Source: Chlorobiota bacterium (lineage in GTDB: Bacteria > Bacteroidota > Bacteroidia > Bacteroidales > VadinHA17). From it: DNA of 44,860 nt. Of the stretch, positions 11,071 through 19,863 are shown in pieces. Below the pieces are notes generated by a model. It saw nothing but the letters and a program-made list of their open reading frames with translations, ran no database searches and was not told the origin of the DNA. Every line of letters starts with the position of its first letter. The first letter of the stretch is position 1. The stretch is from contig JAADHC010000028.1 in the NCBI GenBank assembly GCA_013152085.1, positions 1 to 44,860 on the forward strand. The letters are read 5' to 3'. The translations under genes were made by a program, and so were the position numbers.

Positions 11071-12162
11071 CTATGGAAAGACATACGCGGCTTTCTGAAG
11101 TTGCGAGAGGTTCTTGATCGGACGGGGCGGATTCAGATATTTACCGAGAAAATCATAAATTTCGAGACGGATTTCCTTTGCGATTTTCGTATCCATGCGG
11201 TTAAAGGAATGTCCGCCCGGAATATCCTTGTAGATTTTGTATTCGAACTTTTTATTGGCTGCTTTTAAAGCCTGGATCAGGTGTTCGACTTCCAGGACAT
11301 TGACATCCGCATCGTTGGTGTTGGTATGAATAAGGAGCGGTGTTTTCAGTTTCTCTGCATTCCATGCCGGAGACCGGCGGCGGTATTCATTGACATCCTC
11401 GTAAGCCGTTTTGCCAATATGATAATCGGCCGAATAGAGGTCCCGGTATCCCTGGGTTTTATACCCCATCCTGGCAACCAGATCGCTGACAGGAACACCG
11501 GCATAACCGGCTTTATAATGTTGCGGATGATTGAAAAGATTAAAGAGGGTAATCAGGCCTCCGTGACTCCAGCCAATAAGACCGACCCTGTTTTTATCCA
11601 CAATATTATAATTATCGATCATAAACCGGCGGCTGTAATCCACATCTTCCACTTCGAGTCCGCCGTAATCGATTTTCCGGTAGAATGAGGCGCCGTAGCC
11701 CGTACTTCCACGGTATTCGGCAGCCACCACGATATATTGCTGGTACATCAGTTCCCTGATGATATGGGTATAGTAGGTGCTGAGGTTACTATGCACTCCA
11801 CCGTGGGGAAAGACCAGCAGGGGATATTTTTTTGAGGGATCAATATCCTTCGGAATAAAGACATAAGCCCAGAATTTAACCGGATTTCCGGCGCCCTGTG
11901 CTGTCGGATTCTTTTCCTTTCTCAGCGGGGGACCATAAATATATACTTTATCAACAAAGGCAACATCTCCGACTTTGTTGTACCAGGTTACATCGTCAAT
12001 TGCTTTTTCGATTTCATTTAACCGGTGATTGAGACTTTCAAACCTGCGGTTCATGGTCTCTATGACAGCCTCGGCATCCGGTGAGGGAGACTGGGCGAAA
12101 AGCAAGGCAGGAAAAAGCATGGTACCGATCCATGCGGTCAAAACAATTCTAAGCTTTTTCAT
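11071..12162 (-). CDS. Exported prolyl-oligopeptidase-like (S9) hydrolase without propeller
   Basis: After a signal peptide (about 1-24, ending LLFAQ) comes a short predicted coiled coil (AVIETMNRRFESLNHRLNEI, residues 32-51). An alpha/beta-hydrolase domain of the S9 type follows. The nucleophile is Ser199 in GWSHGG, the acid is probably Asp284 in NTNDADV and the histidine is His318 in PGGHSF. AAEYRGSTGYG is the conserved S9 segment before the nucleophile. At 363 aa it lacks the roughly 300-residue beta-propeller of true prolyl or dipeptidyl peptidases, so an esterase role is possible. It lies 12 bp downstream of dapF on the same strand and is probably co-transcribed. Confidence 0.85.
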   Translation of the reverse strand: MKKLRIVLTAWIGTMLFPALLFAQSPSPDAEAVIETMNRRFESLNHRLNEIEKAIDDVTWYNKVGDVAFVDKVYIYGPPLRKEKNPTAQGAGNPVKFWAYVFIPKDIDPSKKYPLLVFPHGGVHSNLSTYYTHIIRELMYQQYIVVAAEYRGSTGYGASFYRKIDYGGLEVEDVDYSRRFMIDNYNIVDKNRVGLIGWSHGGLITLFNLFNHPQHYKAGYAGVPVSDLVARMGYKTQGYRDLYSADYHIGKTAYEDVNEYRRRSPAWNAEKLKTPLLIHTNTNDADVNVLEVEHLIQALKAANKKFEYKIYKDIPGGHSFNRMDTKIAKEIRLEIYDFLGKYLNPPRPIKNLSQLQKAAYVFP

Positions 12163-12174
12163 TTTTACATAAAT

Positions 12175-13008
12175 TTATTGGTTAGGGAGATTAAATTTGG
12201 ATTGGAATTCAATATCGGTAGTATTTACGGTTCCTGAAAAAACAAAAACAGCCGGTCCTTCCAGCCGGATGTCGGCGAATCGTCCGCCGGGTTCCGGTTG
12301 AAAGCGTACGGTAAGTTCACCGCCCGGGGTCCTGACGGTTATGCTGTTTATGTCATATTGGCGCAATATTGCTGCAGATATGGCAGCAGCCACACTGCCG
12401 GTACCGCAGGAAAGGGTTTCATTTTCAACACCACGTTCATAGGTGCGGTTATAGATCTTTCCCGGTTCAAGGTGGCGGGCAAAATTTACGTTCGTCCCCC
12501 CGGGCTTAAAAGCTTCTGCATACCGGATCCGCCGTCCGAGGGTGACGACATCAAGATCATCAATATTTTCAACAAAGGTGACATAATGGGGCGAACCTGT
12601 GTTCATAAAAAAATATTCATCATGTTGTTCTACCGAAAGAACATCCCGCATTTTAAGACTGATGATATTATTTTGTATTTCAGCCTGATGTTCTCCGTCC
12701 GGGGCCATAAAGGGAACCCGGTTCCCTTTAACCAGACCGAGCGATCCGGCAAATGCCACGGCACATCTTCCCCCGTTTCCACACATGGTGCTTTCTTTAC
12801 CGTCTGCATTAAAATAACGCATGGTAAAATCCAGGGATGGATGATTTTCAATCAGGATAAGTCCGTCGGCGCCGATGCCGAAATGCCGGTTGCACATGGC
12901 GGAGATCAACCCCCTTTTGACGGGGAAGGTTTTCGCCCGGTTATCGATCATGATAAAATCATTACCCGTCCCGTGATACTTACTGAATATGATGGTGTCA
13001 GCTGTCAT
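12175..13008 (-). CDS. dapF: Diaminopimelate epimerase
   Basis: DapF converts LL- to meso-diaminopimelate for lysine and peptidoglycan synthesis in the cytoplasm. The protein starts with the family pattern FSKYHGTGNDFIMIDNR. Both catalytic cysteines are present: Cys76 in MCGNGGR and Cys201 in SCGTGS, the latter preceded by ERGVENETL. Length (277 aa) is normal. The gene is divergent from htrA across a 182-bp gap and heads a two-gene unit with the S9-like peptidase. Nothing is missing or truncated. Confidence 0.97.
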   Translation of the reverse strand: MTADTIIFSKYHGTGNDFIMIDNRAKTFPVKRGLISAMCNRHFGIGADGLILIENHPSLDFTMRYFNADGKESTMCGNGGRCAVAFAGSLGLVKGNRVPFMAPDGEHQAEIQNNIISLKMRDVLSVEQHDEYFFMNTGSPHYVTFVENIDDLDVVTLGRRIRYAEAFKPGGTNVNFARHLEPGKIYNRTYERGVENETLSCGTGSVAAAISAAILRQYDINSITVRTPGGELTVRFQPEPGGRFADIRLEGPAVFVFSGTVNTTDIEFQSKFNLPNQ

Positions 13009-13190
13009 GAATCGTTAAAAATTGTTAATTGTCTTTTGCCTGGCAACATCGGCGCCATGCAGGCGTTACATTTGCATATCGGAATTTTACGATAACCGGT
13101 TGATGAAATGAGGGCATAGAATTTGAAATGTTCATCTGCGGTGTGAAATTAAGAAATTAGAATGAAGTTTAACATAAAAAAATCGAAGAG

Positions 13191-14642
13191 ATGAAAACAA
13201 AAAGACTATTCGGATCATTATTTATGGGTTTATTCGGTGGATTAATTGCCATTTTCCTGTTTACCCTGATTTTTTACAGGCATCTGGAGCCTAAGCAGGA
13301 AAACAGCATTGCTACCGCCCAGCAGGTTCAACCCGTAAATTTTGTCAATTTGCCATCGGATAAAGATCCGGTAACCACAGCTTTCAATACTGCTGCCGAG
13401 TTGGCTGTAAAGGCGGTAGTACATGTTAAAACCGAATCGGAGGCTGTCTATTATCAGACCAATCCGTTCTATTATTTTTTCTATGGTGACCGGGGCCAGC
13501 GACAGGTACAACCGATCACCGGAATTGGTTCGGGGGTCATTCTGTCTCCCGACGGTTATATTGTAACCAACAACCATGTCATTAAAGATGCTAAAAAGAT
13601 AGAAGTAACACTGGATGACAAACGGAAATACAAAGCAGAACTGGTGGGCGCCGATCCGACAACCGATCTGGCATTATTGAAAATCGACGCCAAAAACCTT
13701 CCCTATCTGCACTATGGGAATGTTGATAATGTGAAACTGGGCGATTGGGTGCTGGCTGTAGGAAATCCGTTTAATCTAACCTCGACGGTTACGGCCGGGA
13801 TCATCAGTGCCAAAGGTCGAAACCTTGGAATACTGGGTGATCAGAAATACCGGATCGAATCATATTTGCAGACGGATGCAGCACTAAACCCCGGAAATAG
13901 TGGCGGGGCACTGGTTAATTTAAAAGGCGAGCTGATCGGTGTGAGTGCCGCTATTATTTCCCCGAACCAGGGTTATACCGGGTATTCCTTTGCCATCCCG
14001 AGTGATATTGTGGAAAAAGTCGTGAATGATCTGGAAGAATACGGCCAGGTTCAGCGTGCGATCATGGGGGTAACCATTACCGATGTAACGGCCGACCTCG
14101 TCAAGGAGAAAAATCTGGATAAAATTGAAGGCGTCTGGGTTGAAAGTGTCGCTGATGGTGGTGCTGCCGATAAATCCGGGATCAAAAACGGAGATGTTAT
14201 TTTATCTATTAATGGCAAGGAAGTCAACTCGGTAGCAGAGTTGCAGGAAGAGATCAGCAGGTACCGTCCGAAAGATAAAGTAAATGTTGTGGTAAAAAGA
14301 AAGCACAAAACGCAACAATTTGAGGTGGTCTTACGTAACCTTCAGGGCAGTACCGAAATGGTCAAGGCTACGGATTATATCCAGGGTGCAAAATTTGAAA
14401 GCGTTTCGGAAAAAATAAAAAAGAAGTACGGCATTGATTACGGAGTGAAGATCACCGATATAAGACCTGGAAAGATGATGGATATGGGACTGCAAAAGGA
14501 TTACATCCTGTTAAGCATAAACGGGAAAAAATTACAGACACCCCAGGATGTATTCCAGATATTGGGAGGGGGAAATGATATCAAGGCGATTGAGGGAATG
14601 CAACCAAACGGGACCTATTTTAGCTATGAATTCAGAGAATAG
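13191..14642 (+). CDS. htrA: HtrA/Deg-family periplasmic serine protease
   Basis: This is a Deg/HtrA quality-control protease that degrades or refolds misfolded envelope proteins. An N-terminal hydrophobic stretch (residues 7-29) without a clear cleavage site suggests a membrane-anchored form. The trypsin-like domain has His129 in TNNHVI, Asp159 in TTDLALLKID and Ser237 in NPGNSGGAL. Two PDZ domains follow, at about 285-375 (QRAIMGVTI, SGIKNGDVILSINGKEV) and about 395-480 (YGVKITDI, LQKDYILLSINGKKL). Length 483 aa is typical of DegP/DegQ. A strong terminator at 14668-14704 separates it from rpoD. DegP versus DegQ cannot be decided from sequence alone. Confidence 0.93.
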   Translation: MKTKRLFGSLFMGLFGGLIAIFLFTLIFYRHLEPKQENSIATAQQVQPVNFVNLPSDKDPVTTAFNTAAELAVKAVVHVKTESEAVYYQTNPFYYFFYGDRGQRQVQPITGIGSGVILSPDGYIVTNNHVIKDAKKIEVTLDDKRKYKAELVGADPTTDLALLKIDAKNLPYLHYGNVDNVKLGDWVLAVGNPFNLTSTVTAGIISAKGRNLGILGDQKYRIESYLQTDAALNPGNSGGALVNLKGELIGVSAAIISPNQGYTGYSFAIPSDIVEKVVNDLEEYGQVQRAIMGVTITDVTADLVKEKNLDKIEGVWVESVADGGAADKSGIKNGDVILSINGKEVNSVAELQEEISRYRPKDKVNVVVKRKHKTQQFEVVLRNLQGSTEMVKATDYIQGAKFESVSEKIKKKYGIDYGVKITDIRPGKMMDMGLQKDYILLSINGKKLQTPQDVFQILGGGNDIKAIEGMQPNGTYFSYEFRE

Positions 14643-14667
14643 AGGTTTTTCATAACATAATTATCAG

Positions 14668-14704
14668 GCCCGGAACACTGTAAAATCAAAGGTTCCGGGC
14701 TTGA
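14668..14704 (+). terminator. Rho-independent terminator after htrA
   Basis: GCCCGGAAC (14668-14676) pairs perfectly with GTTCCGGGC (14692-14700), loop of 15 bases, followed by a short TTGATT tract. It lies 26 bp after the htrA stop. Confidence 0.75.
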
Positions 14705-14718
14705 TTATCTGTACTCCC

Positions 14719-14749
14719 TTGAATTGTATTATATAATACCGTAACTTTG
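14719..14749 (+). promoter_or_regulatory. rpoD promoter, near-perfect Bacteroidota consensus
   Basis: TTG (14719-14721), exactly 20 bases, then TAACTTTG (14742-14749) fit the consensus TTG-N19-21-TAnnTTTG. The start point would be near 14755, giving a leader of about 17 nt before rpoD. Confidence 0.75.
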
Positions 14750-14771
14750 CACCAAATACTGAGCCTAAACT

Positions 14772-15632
14772 ATGAGACAATTAAAAATCACGAAGTCGAT
14801 TACCAACAGGGAAAGTGCTTCTTTGGATAAGTACTTGCAGGAGATTGGTAAGGAGGAGCTTATCTCTGTGGAGGAGGAGGTTGAACTTGCACAGCGGATT
14901 AAAAAAGGAGACCGGGACGCACTGGAAAAGCTGACCAGGGCTAACCTGCGTTTTGTCGTTTCTGTGGCAAAACAATACCAGAACCAGGGTCTTAGCCTGC
15001 CTGACCTGATCAATGAGGGTAATCTCGGTTTGATCAAAGCGGCTGAAAAGTTTGACGAAACCAGGGGGTTTAAGTTTATCTCTTATGCAGTATGGTGGAT
15101 TCGTCAGTCCATCCTTCAGGCGCTGGCCGAGCAGTCCAGGATTGTCAGGCTTCCGTTGAACCAGGTGGGCTCACTGAATAAGATCAATAAGGCATTTTCA
15201 AGATTTGAGCAGCAGTTTGAGCGTTCGCCGTCAACCGATGAACTTGCTGATGCGCTGGAGCTGCCTAAGGAAAAAGTTTCCGATACCCTGAAAGTATCCG
15301 GCCGGCATGTTTCGGTGGATGCTCCTTTTGTTGAAGGGGAAGATAACAGCCTGCTGGATGTGTTGCCCAACAACGATTCACCCAATGCGGATAAGAATCT
15401 GATCAATGAATCCCTTACACGTGAAATTGAGCGTGCACTGGCTACCCTTACCGAACGGGAAAGGGATATTATCAAGCTTTTCTTCGGCATTGGTGTGCAG
15501 GAGATGACCCTTGAGGAGATCGGTGAGAAATTCGGTCTTACACGTGAGCGTGTCCGCCAGATCAAAGAAAAAGCCATTCGCCGTTTACGCCATACATCAC
15601 GAAGTAAATTGCTGAAATCATACCTGGGATAA
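14772..15632 (+). CDS. rpoD: RNA polymerase primary sigma factor RpoD
   Basis: This is the housekeeping sigma factor that directs core RNA polymerase to the TAnnTTTG promoters seen across the window. It has region 1.2 near the start ([20 protein letters not shown]). Region 2 reads [20 protein letters not shown], then [20 protein letters not shown]. Region 3 follows, and region 4 carries the helix-turn-helix in [19 protein letters not shown]. At 286 aa it lacks the long N-terminal region 1.1 and the non-conserved insert of proteobacterial sigma-70, as is usual in Bacteroidota. Its own promoter is a near-perfect consensus site. It ends in a shared terminator with convergent uvrB. Confidence 0.97.
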   Translation: MRQLKITKSITNRESASLDKYLQEIGKEELISVEEEVELAQRIKKGDRDALEKLTRANLRFVVSVAKQYQNQGLSLPDLINEGNLGLIKAAEKFDETRGFKFISYAVWWIRQSILQALAEQSRIVRLPLNQVGSLNKINKAFSRFEQQFERSPSTDELADALELPKEKVSDTLKVSGRHVSVDAPFVEGEDNSLLDVLPNNDSPNADKNLINESLTREIERALATLTERERDIIKLFFGIGVQEMTLEEIGEKFGLTRERVRQIKEKAIRRLRHTSRSKLLKSYLG

Positions 15633-15651
15633 TCCGGGATAAAACACAATA

Positions 15652-15687
15652 AAAAAAAGCTTTCATCTCAGGACGGAAGCTTTTTTT
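15652..15687. terminator. Bidirectional terminator between rpoD and uvrB
   Basis: AAAAAAAGCTTTC (15652-15664) pairs with GGAAGCTTTTTTT (15675-15687), with one G-T wobble and a 10-base loop. It supplies a T run for each strand. The right arm overlaps the last uvrB codons (stop at 15668-15670). Confidence 0.8.
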
Positions 15688-17689
15688 CTCTTAGCTCTTC
15701 GAGAGCCTTGAGTTCGTCCCGCAGGCGGGCAGCTTCGATAAATTCCAGTTTTCCGGCAGCTTCTGTCATGGTTTTCTTTGTTTTTTCGATGGCTTTATCG
15801 AGGGCTGCCGCATTCATATACTGAACTACCGGGTCTGCAGCTATATTGATCTTTTCAGGGCCGGCGTACACTTTCTTCCCTCCGGTTTTTTCCTCGATTC
15901 CTGCCATCAGGGATGCTGTGGACTTCACAATCTGTGTGGGGGTAATTCCCATTTTTTTATTGTATGCCGTCTGTTTTTTCCGTCGCCGGTTGGTTTCGTC
16001 TATCGTCTGTTGCATCGATCGCGTAATCGTATCGGCATACATGATCACCTTTCCGTGTATGTGTCTGGCGGCACGTCCGGAGGTTTGGGTCAGGGATCTT
16101 GAAGAGCGCAGGAATCCTTCTTTATCTGCATCGAGGATGGCCACCAGCGAAACTTCGGGGAGATCGAGGCCTTCACGCAAAAGATTGATCCCCACCAGGA
16201 CATCAAAATCCCCTTTACGCAGTCCGTCCATGATTTCCACGCGTTCCAGGGTATCCACATCAGAATGAATATACCGGCATTTGATATCAAGATTAAGCAG
16301 AAATTGCGTGAGTTCTTCGGCCATACGCTTGGTCAGGGTGGTGACCAGTACGCGTTCGCGTTTTTCTGTCCGCAGTCTGATCTGTTCGAGCAGATCATCA
16401 ATCTGGTTCAGGGTTGGCTTTACTTCGATATCGGGATCAAGTAATCCGGTGGGACGGATAACCTGCTCGACAATGATCCCTTCGGATTTTTCCAGTTCAT
16501 AATCTGCCGGTGTTGCACTGACATAAATGGTTTGTCCCGTAAGCTGTTCAAATTCCTCAAAGGTCAGCGGGCGGTTGTCCAGGGCTGCAGGGAGGCGGAA
16601 CCCGAAGTCTACCAGGGTTTGTTTTCGGGAGTGGTCGCCTCCATACATCGCGTGTACCTGAGGGAGGGTGACGTGACTTTCATCTACAATGGTGAGGAAA
16701 TCGTCCGGGAAATAGTCCAGCAGGCAAAAAGGGCGGCTGCCCGGTTTTCTGCCGTCAAAATAACGGGAATAGTTTTCTATCCCGCTGCAGTAACCCAGTT
16801 CCCTGATCATTTCAAGGTCATAGGTTACCCGTTGTTTTAATCTCGCGGCCTCGTCTTTTTTCCCGATATCATCCAGGAATTCCACCTGTTTATGCATATC
16901 CTGTTCTATCTCATATAAAGCCTGTTCCATCCGGTTCTTGGTCGTGATAAAAATATTGGCAGGATAAATGATGGCTTGTTCCAGGGTTTCCAGGGTATAT
17001 CCGTTAATGGGATCGAAACTGGAAATTTCTTCGATTTCATCCCCCCAGAATACGATACGGTAGGCATATTCGCCATAGGCCAGGTAAATATCCACCGTAT
17101 CACCCCGGACACGGAAAGTTCCCCGGGGAAAATCGGTCTCGTTGCGGGAATAGAGTGCATCAACAAACCTCCGCAGCAGGTCATTCCTTCCGATATGTTC
17201 CCCTTTCCGGACACGTACGGTATGTTCATAAAAATCATCCGGATTACCGATACCATACAAACAGGAAACCGAAGCGACGACAATAATGTCCCTGCGGCCG
17301 GAGAGGAGAGAAGAGGTTGTGCTGAGGCGCAGCTTCTCTATTTCATCATTAATGGACAGATCCTTTTCTATGTAGGTATCTGTAACCGGGAGGTAGGCTT
17401 CAGGCTGGTAATAATCATAATAGGATACAAAGTATTCGACGGCATTGTCCGGAAAAAACTGCCTGAACTCACTGTAAAGCTGGGCAGCCAGCGTCTTGTT
17501 GTGACTGAGTACGAGCACCGGTTTTTTTACCTGTTCGATGACATTGGCTACGGTAAATGTTTTTCCCGAGCCGGTAACGCCCAGCAGGGTTTGGTACTGT
17601 ATGTCGTTTCGAATACCTTCAACAAGCTGGGCAACAGCTTCCGGCTGATCTCCCGTTGGAACAAAAACCGATGTCAGTTTAAAATCCAT
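15668..17689 (-). CDS. uvrB: Excinuclease ABC subunit B
   Basis: UvrB is the damage-verification helicase of nucleotide excision repair, working with UvrA and UvrC. The protein has Walker A LLGVTGSGKT (35-44), the beta-hairpin region with YYDYYQPEAY (about 93-102), the helicase motif DESHV and the C-terminal helicase half containing GINLLREGLDLPEVSL and QTSGRAARH. A UVR motif closes the protein (EAAGKLEFIEAARLRDELKA). Length 673 aa is normal. It is convergent with rpoD and shares its terminator. The upstream neighbour on the same strand encodes an EEP-family protein, 91 bp away. Confidence 0.98.
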   Translation of the reverse strand: MDFKLTSVFVPTGDQPEAVAQLVEGIRNDIQYQTLLGVTGSGKTFTVANVIEQVKKPVLVLSHNKTLAAQLYSEFRQFFPDNAVEYFVSYYDYYQPEAYLPVTDTYIEKDLSINDEIEKLRLSTTSSLLSGRRDIIVVASVSCLYGIGNPDDFYEHTVRVRKGEHIGRNDLLRRFVDALYSRNETDFPRGTFRVRGDTVDIYLAYGEYAYRIVFWGDEIEEISSFDPINGYTLETLEQAIIYPANIFITTKNRMEQALYEIEQDMHKQVEFLDDIGKKDEAARLKQRVTYDLEMIRELGYCSGIENYSRYFDGRKPGSRPFCLLDYFPDDFLTIVDESHVTLPQVHAMYGGDHSRKQTLVDFGFRLPAALDNRPLTFEEFEQLTGQTIYVSATPADYELEKSEGIIVEQVIRPTGLLDPDIEVKPTLNQIDDLLEQIRLRTEKRERVLVTTLTKRMAEELTQFLLNLDIKCRYIHSDVDTLERVEIMDGLRKGDFDVLVGINLLREGLDLPEVSLVAILDADKEGFLRSSRSLTQTSGRAARHIHGKVIMYADTITRSMQQTIDETNRRRKKQTAYNKKMGITPTQIVKSTASLMAGIEEKTGGKKVYAGPEKINIAADPVVQYMNAAALDKAIEKTKKTMTEAAGKLEFIEAARLRDELKALEELREKKLPS

Positions 17690-17699
17690 TCCCTGTTTT

Positions 17700-17707
17700 C
17701 AAATGTA
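17700..17707 (-). promoter_or_regulatory. Candidate -7 element of the uvrB promoter
   Basis: The minus strand reads TACATTTG (TAnnTTTG) only about 10 bases upstream of the uvrB ATG, implying a very short leader. No -33 TTG is seen at the right distance, so this may be a chance match. Confidence 0.25.
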
Positions 17708-17780
17708 TTTCCGGTGCATGGAAACCGGATCATTAAGGTTAAGTTCCTGATAAGGATTCGGAATATGGAAAGTGACAATA

Positions 17781-18818
17781 TTATTTTTTCTTCTTTCCTT
17801 TTTCAAAAATAACATAAACAGGCAAATGGTCACTGATACCGCCGTAATATGTGCTTCCGCCGTATGTCTTACCGGGCACATATTGATCTGCTTTGGCATT
17901 GTAGTAGAGCATAAAATCGTCGGAAAAAATATGTCCTCCGTCGTATGTCGTGTGCCACCCTTTGGTGTTATCGAGGAAGGCACGTGAAACAATGATCTGG
18001 TCAAGCATATTCCATTTTCCTTTATAACTGTATGTCCCTGTATCGCTCAGATTATGGGCATCGTACATCAGGTTGTAAAGGTCACGCGGACTGATATTTT
18101 TCCGCTTGTTCGTGGCGTTTAAAACATTCAGGATACTCATGTTGGTAGGTTCATCGTTAAAGTCACCCATAATAATGATCCTGGCTGACGGTTCCGTATT
18201 GAAAATCGAATCCACCGCTCTCCTGACAAGAACCGCATTATATATCCTTTTTTGTTCTGTAGCCCTGGCTGACCCACGCCGTGATTTCCAGTGATTTACG
18301 AAAATATGAATGTTTTCGCCGGAAACCTTTCCTTTAATATAGAGAATATCCCTGCCTTTCAGCGTATCCCTCGGATAGTTCACGGGAATAATCCGGTGGG
18401 ATATATAACTGAAACTTTCGGGATTGTAAAGCAGGCCCACATCAATGCCCCGGCTGTCCGGGCTATCTTCATGTACCACGCGGTAACCTCTCTTTTTAAG
18501 GGGCCTCACAGCAGTAAGATCTTTCAGTACCTTTGTATTTTCCACTTCACAAAGGCCGATCAGATCGGGAAGATGTTTCGGGTTGATTTTTCCCAGGACA
18601 GTGGCCACGTCTTCCAGTTTTTTCTTATAGCGATCGTTAGTCCAGTGGTTTATCCCTTCAGGAGTAAAAGCATCATCATTTGTAGCGGGATCGTTGTCAG
18701 TATCAAACAGATTTTCCACATTGTAAAAGACTACTTCAAATCGTTTCGTTTGTCCGGCCGTATTCAGGTTCCAGGCTAAGAATATCGCCAAAAGGAAAAG
18801 TGTGGTTCGGGTTCTCAT
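17781..18818 (-). CDS. Exported endonuclease/exonuclease/phosphatase-family protein
   Basis: A signal peptide (about 1-23, ending LNTAGQ) is followed by an EEP (DNase I-like) fold. VVFYNVENLFD supplies the first metal-ligand asparagine, LIGLCEVEN the catalytic glutamate region, and HIFVNHWKSR the central histidine. IIIMGDFNDEP is the hallmark DFN motif, and GGISDHLPVYVIF carries the C-terminal SDH motif. All expected catalytic residues are present, so it should be an active phosphodiesterase or nuclease outside the cytoplasm; the substrate (DNA, RNA or phospholipid headgroup) cannot be read. Length is 345 aa. It is divergent from the acyl-CoA operon. Confidence 0.9.
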   Translation of the reverse strand: MRTRTTLFLLAIFLAWNLNTAGQTKRFEVVFYNVENLFDTDNDPATNDDAFTPEGINHWTNDRYKKKLEDVATVLGKINPKHLPDLIGLCEVENTKVLKDLTAVRPLKKRGYRVVHEDSPDSRGIDVGLLYNPESFSYISHRIIPVNYPRDTLKGRDILYIKGKVSGENIHIFVNHWKSRRGSARATEQKRIYNAVLVRRAVDSIFNTEPSARIIIMGDFNDEPTNMSILNVLNATNKRKNISPRDLYNLMYDAHNLSDTGTYSYKGKWNMLDQIIVSRAFLDNTKGWHTTYDGGHIFSDDFMLYYNAKADQYVPGKTYGGSTYYGGISDHLPVYVIFEKGKKKK

Positions 18819-18865
18819 ATTAAACAGTTTAGTAAGGATACTCCTGTATGGAAGTATCAGGATGA

Positions 18866-18873
18866 CAAAGTTA
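18866..18873 (-). promoter_or_regulatory. Candidate -7 element upstream of the EEP-family gene
   Basis: The minus strand reads TAACTTTG, identical to the rpoD -7 element, about 48 bases upstream of the start codon. No -33 TTG is obvious. Confidence 0.45.
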
Positions 18874-18992
18874 ACAATTATTATAACGATGTAATCACGA
18901 TGAAATATTAAGATTCCGGGATCATCAGACTCATTGTATTAATCTGTAAACCAGCCAAAGTGCAAGGAACCTTTTATATAACATGTTTTACA

Positions 18993-19024
18993 TTGGTTAA
19001 AGAAGTGAAAAATCGTTATTTTTA
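18993..19024 (+). promoter_or_regulatory. Candidate promoter of the acyl-CoA operon
   Basis: TTG (18993-18995) is followed after 21 bases by TATTTTTA (19017-19024), one base off TAnnTTTG. It would start transcription about 45 bases before the crotonase gene. No clear operator palindrome was seen. Confidence 0.4.
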
Positions 19025-19074
19025 GGTAGCTAAACATTTAGATTTTTTATTTAAAAACATTAGTTAACTTGCAT

Positions 19075-19863
19075 ATGGAGAGAGCATTTAACACCATCCG
19101 TTCGGAGGAGCAGGGGGCGGTACGCCTGTTGTTTCTTAATCGTCCCGAAGCCCTGAATGCATTAAACGGGGAAGTTTTCCGGGAAATGAATCTGTATCTT
19201 GATGCACTTGAAAATGATACCGGTGCGGGAATTCTGATCATCACCGGTGAGGGAAAGGCTTTTGCGGCCGGCGCTGATATTGCGGAAATGGCGGAGATGG
19301 ACAGTGAAGAGGCTTTTTTATTTTCGCAAACCGGCCAGAGCTTGTTCAGTCGACTCGAAACTTTGCCCATACCGGTCATTGCTGCCGTAAACGGGTATGC
19401 CCTGGGAGGGGGATGTGAGCTGGCCATGGCTTGCGATATCCGGATCATGAGCCGGAAAGCCCGTTTGGGCCAGCCGGAAGTGAATCTGGGCCTGATTCCC
19501 GGTTTTTCCGGTACCCAGCGTATGTCCAGGCACATAGGGCTGGGGAATGCCCTTTATTACCTGTTTTCAGCCAGGCAAATAGATGCCGAAGAGGCATTGC
19601 GGACGGGACTGGTACAACAGGTGACCGAAGCAGATGAACTCATGGATGCCGTAACCACTTTGGCTGAGGAAATTCTGGCCAAAGGCCCGCAGGCAATACG
19701 GAAGATGAAAGCCGTTGTTCGCGAGGGCCTCGAAACCGGATTTTCCGATGGCAGTATCCTTGAATCACGAAACTTCGGTTCACTCTTTGGCGGCGAAGGA
19801 ACAGAAGGCATGAAAGCGTTCCTGGAAAAAAGAAAACCTGAATGGAAACCTGATAAAACCTGA
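19075..19863 (+). CDS. Enoyl-CoA hydratase (crotonase family)
   Basis: This enzyme hydrates crotonyl-CoA or other 2-enoyl-CoAs to 3-hydroxyacyl-CoA. The ATG at 19075 is preferred over the TTG at 19069. The oxyanion-hole segments AAGADIAEM (about 64-72) and GYALGGGCEL (107-116) are present. So are both catalytic glutamates, Glu115 in GGCELAMACD and Glu135 in GQPEVNLGLIPG, so it is a hydratase and not a decarboxylase or hydrolase relative. Length 262 aa is typical. Its stop codon directly abuts the start of the 3-hydroxyacyl-CoA dehydrogenase gene. It is the first gene of a five-gene operon ending with a butyrate-kinase-like gene. Confidence 0.93.
   Translation: MERAFNTIRSEEQGAVRLLFLNRPEALNALNGEVFREMNLYLDALENDTGAGILIITGEGKAFAAGADIAEMAEMDSEEAFLFSQTGQSLFSRLETLPIPVIAAVNGYALGGGCELAMACDIRIMSRKARLGQPEVNLGLIPGFSGTQRMSRHIGLGNALYYLFSARQIDAEEALRTGLVQQVTEADELMDAVTTLAEEILAKGPQAIRKMKAVVREGLETGFSDGSILESRNFGSLFGGEGTEGMKAFLEKRKPEWKPDKT

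Noticed and set aside
12298-13095. 265-codon plus-strand open frame opposite dapF
   Set aside because: It overlaps the complete dapF gene with both catalytic cysteines; the antisense product has no recognisable motif and no signal for translation.
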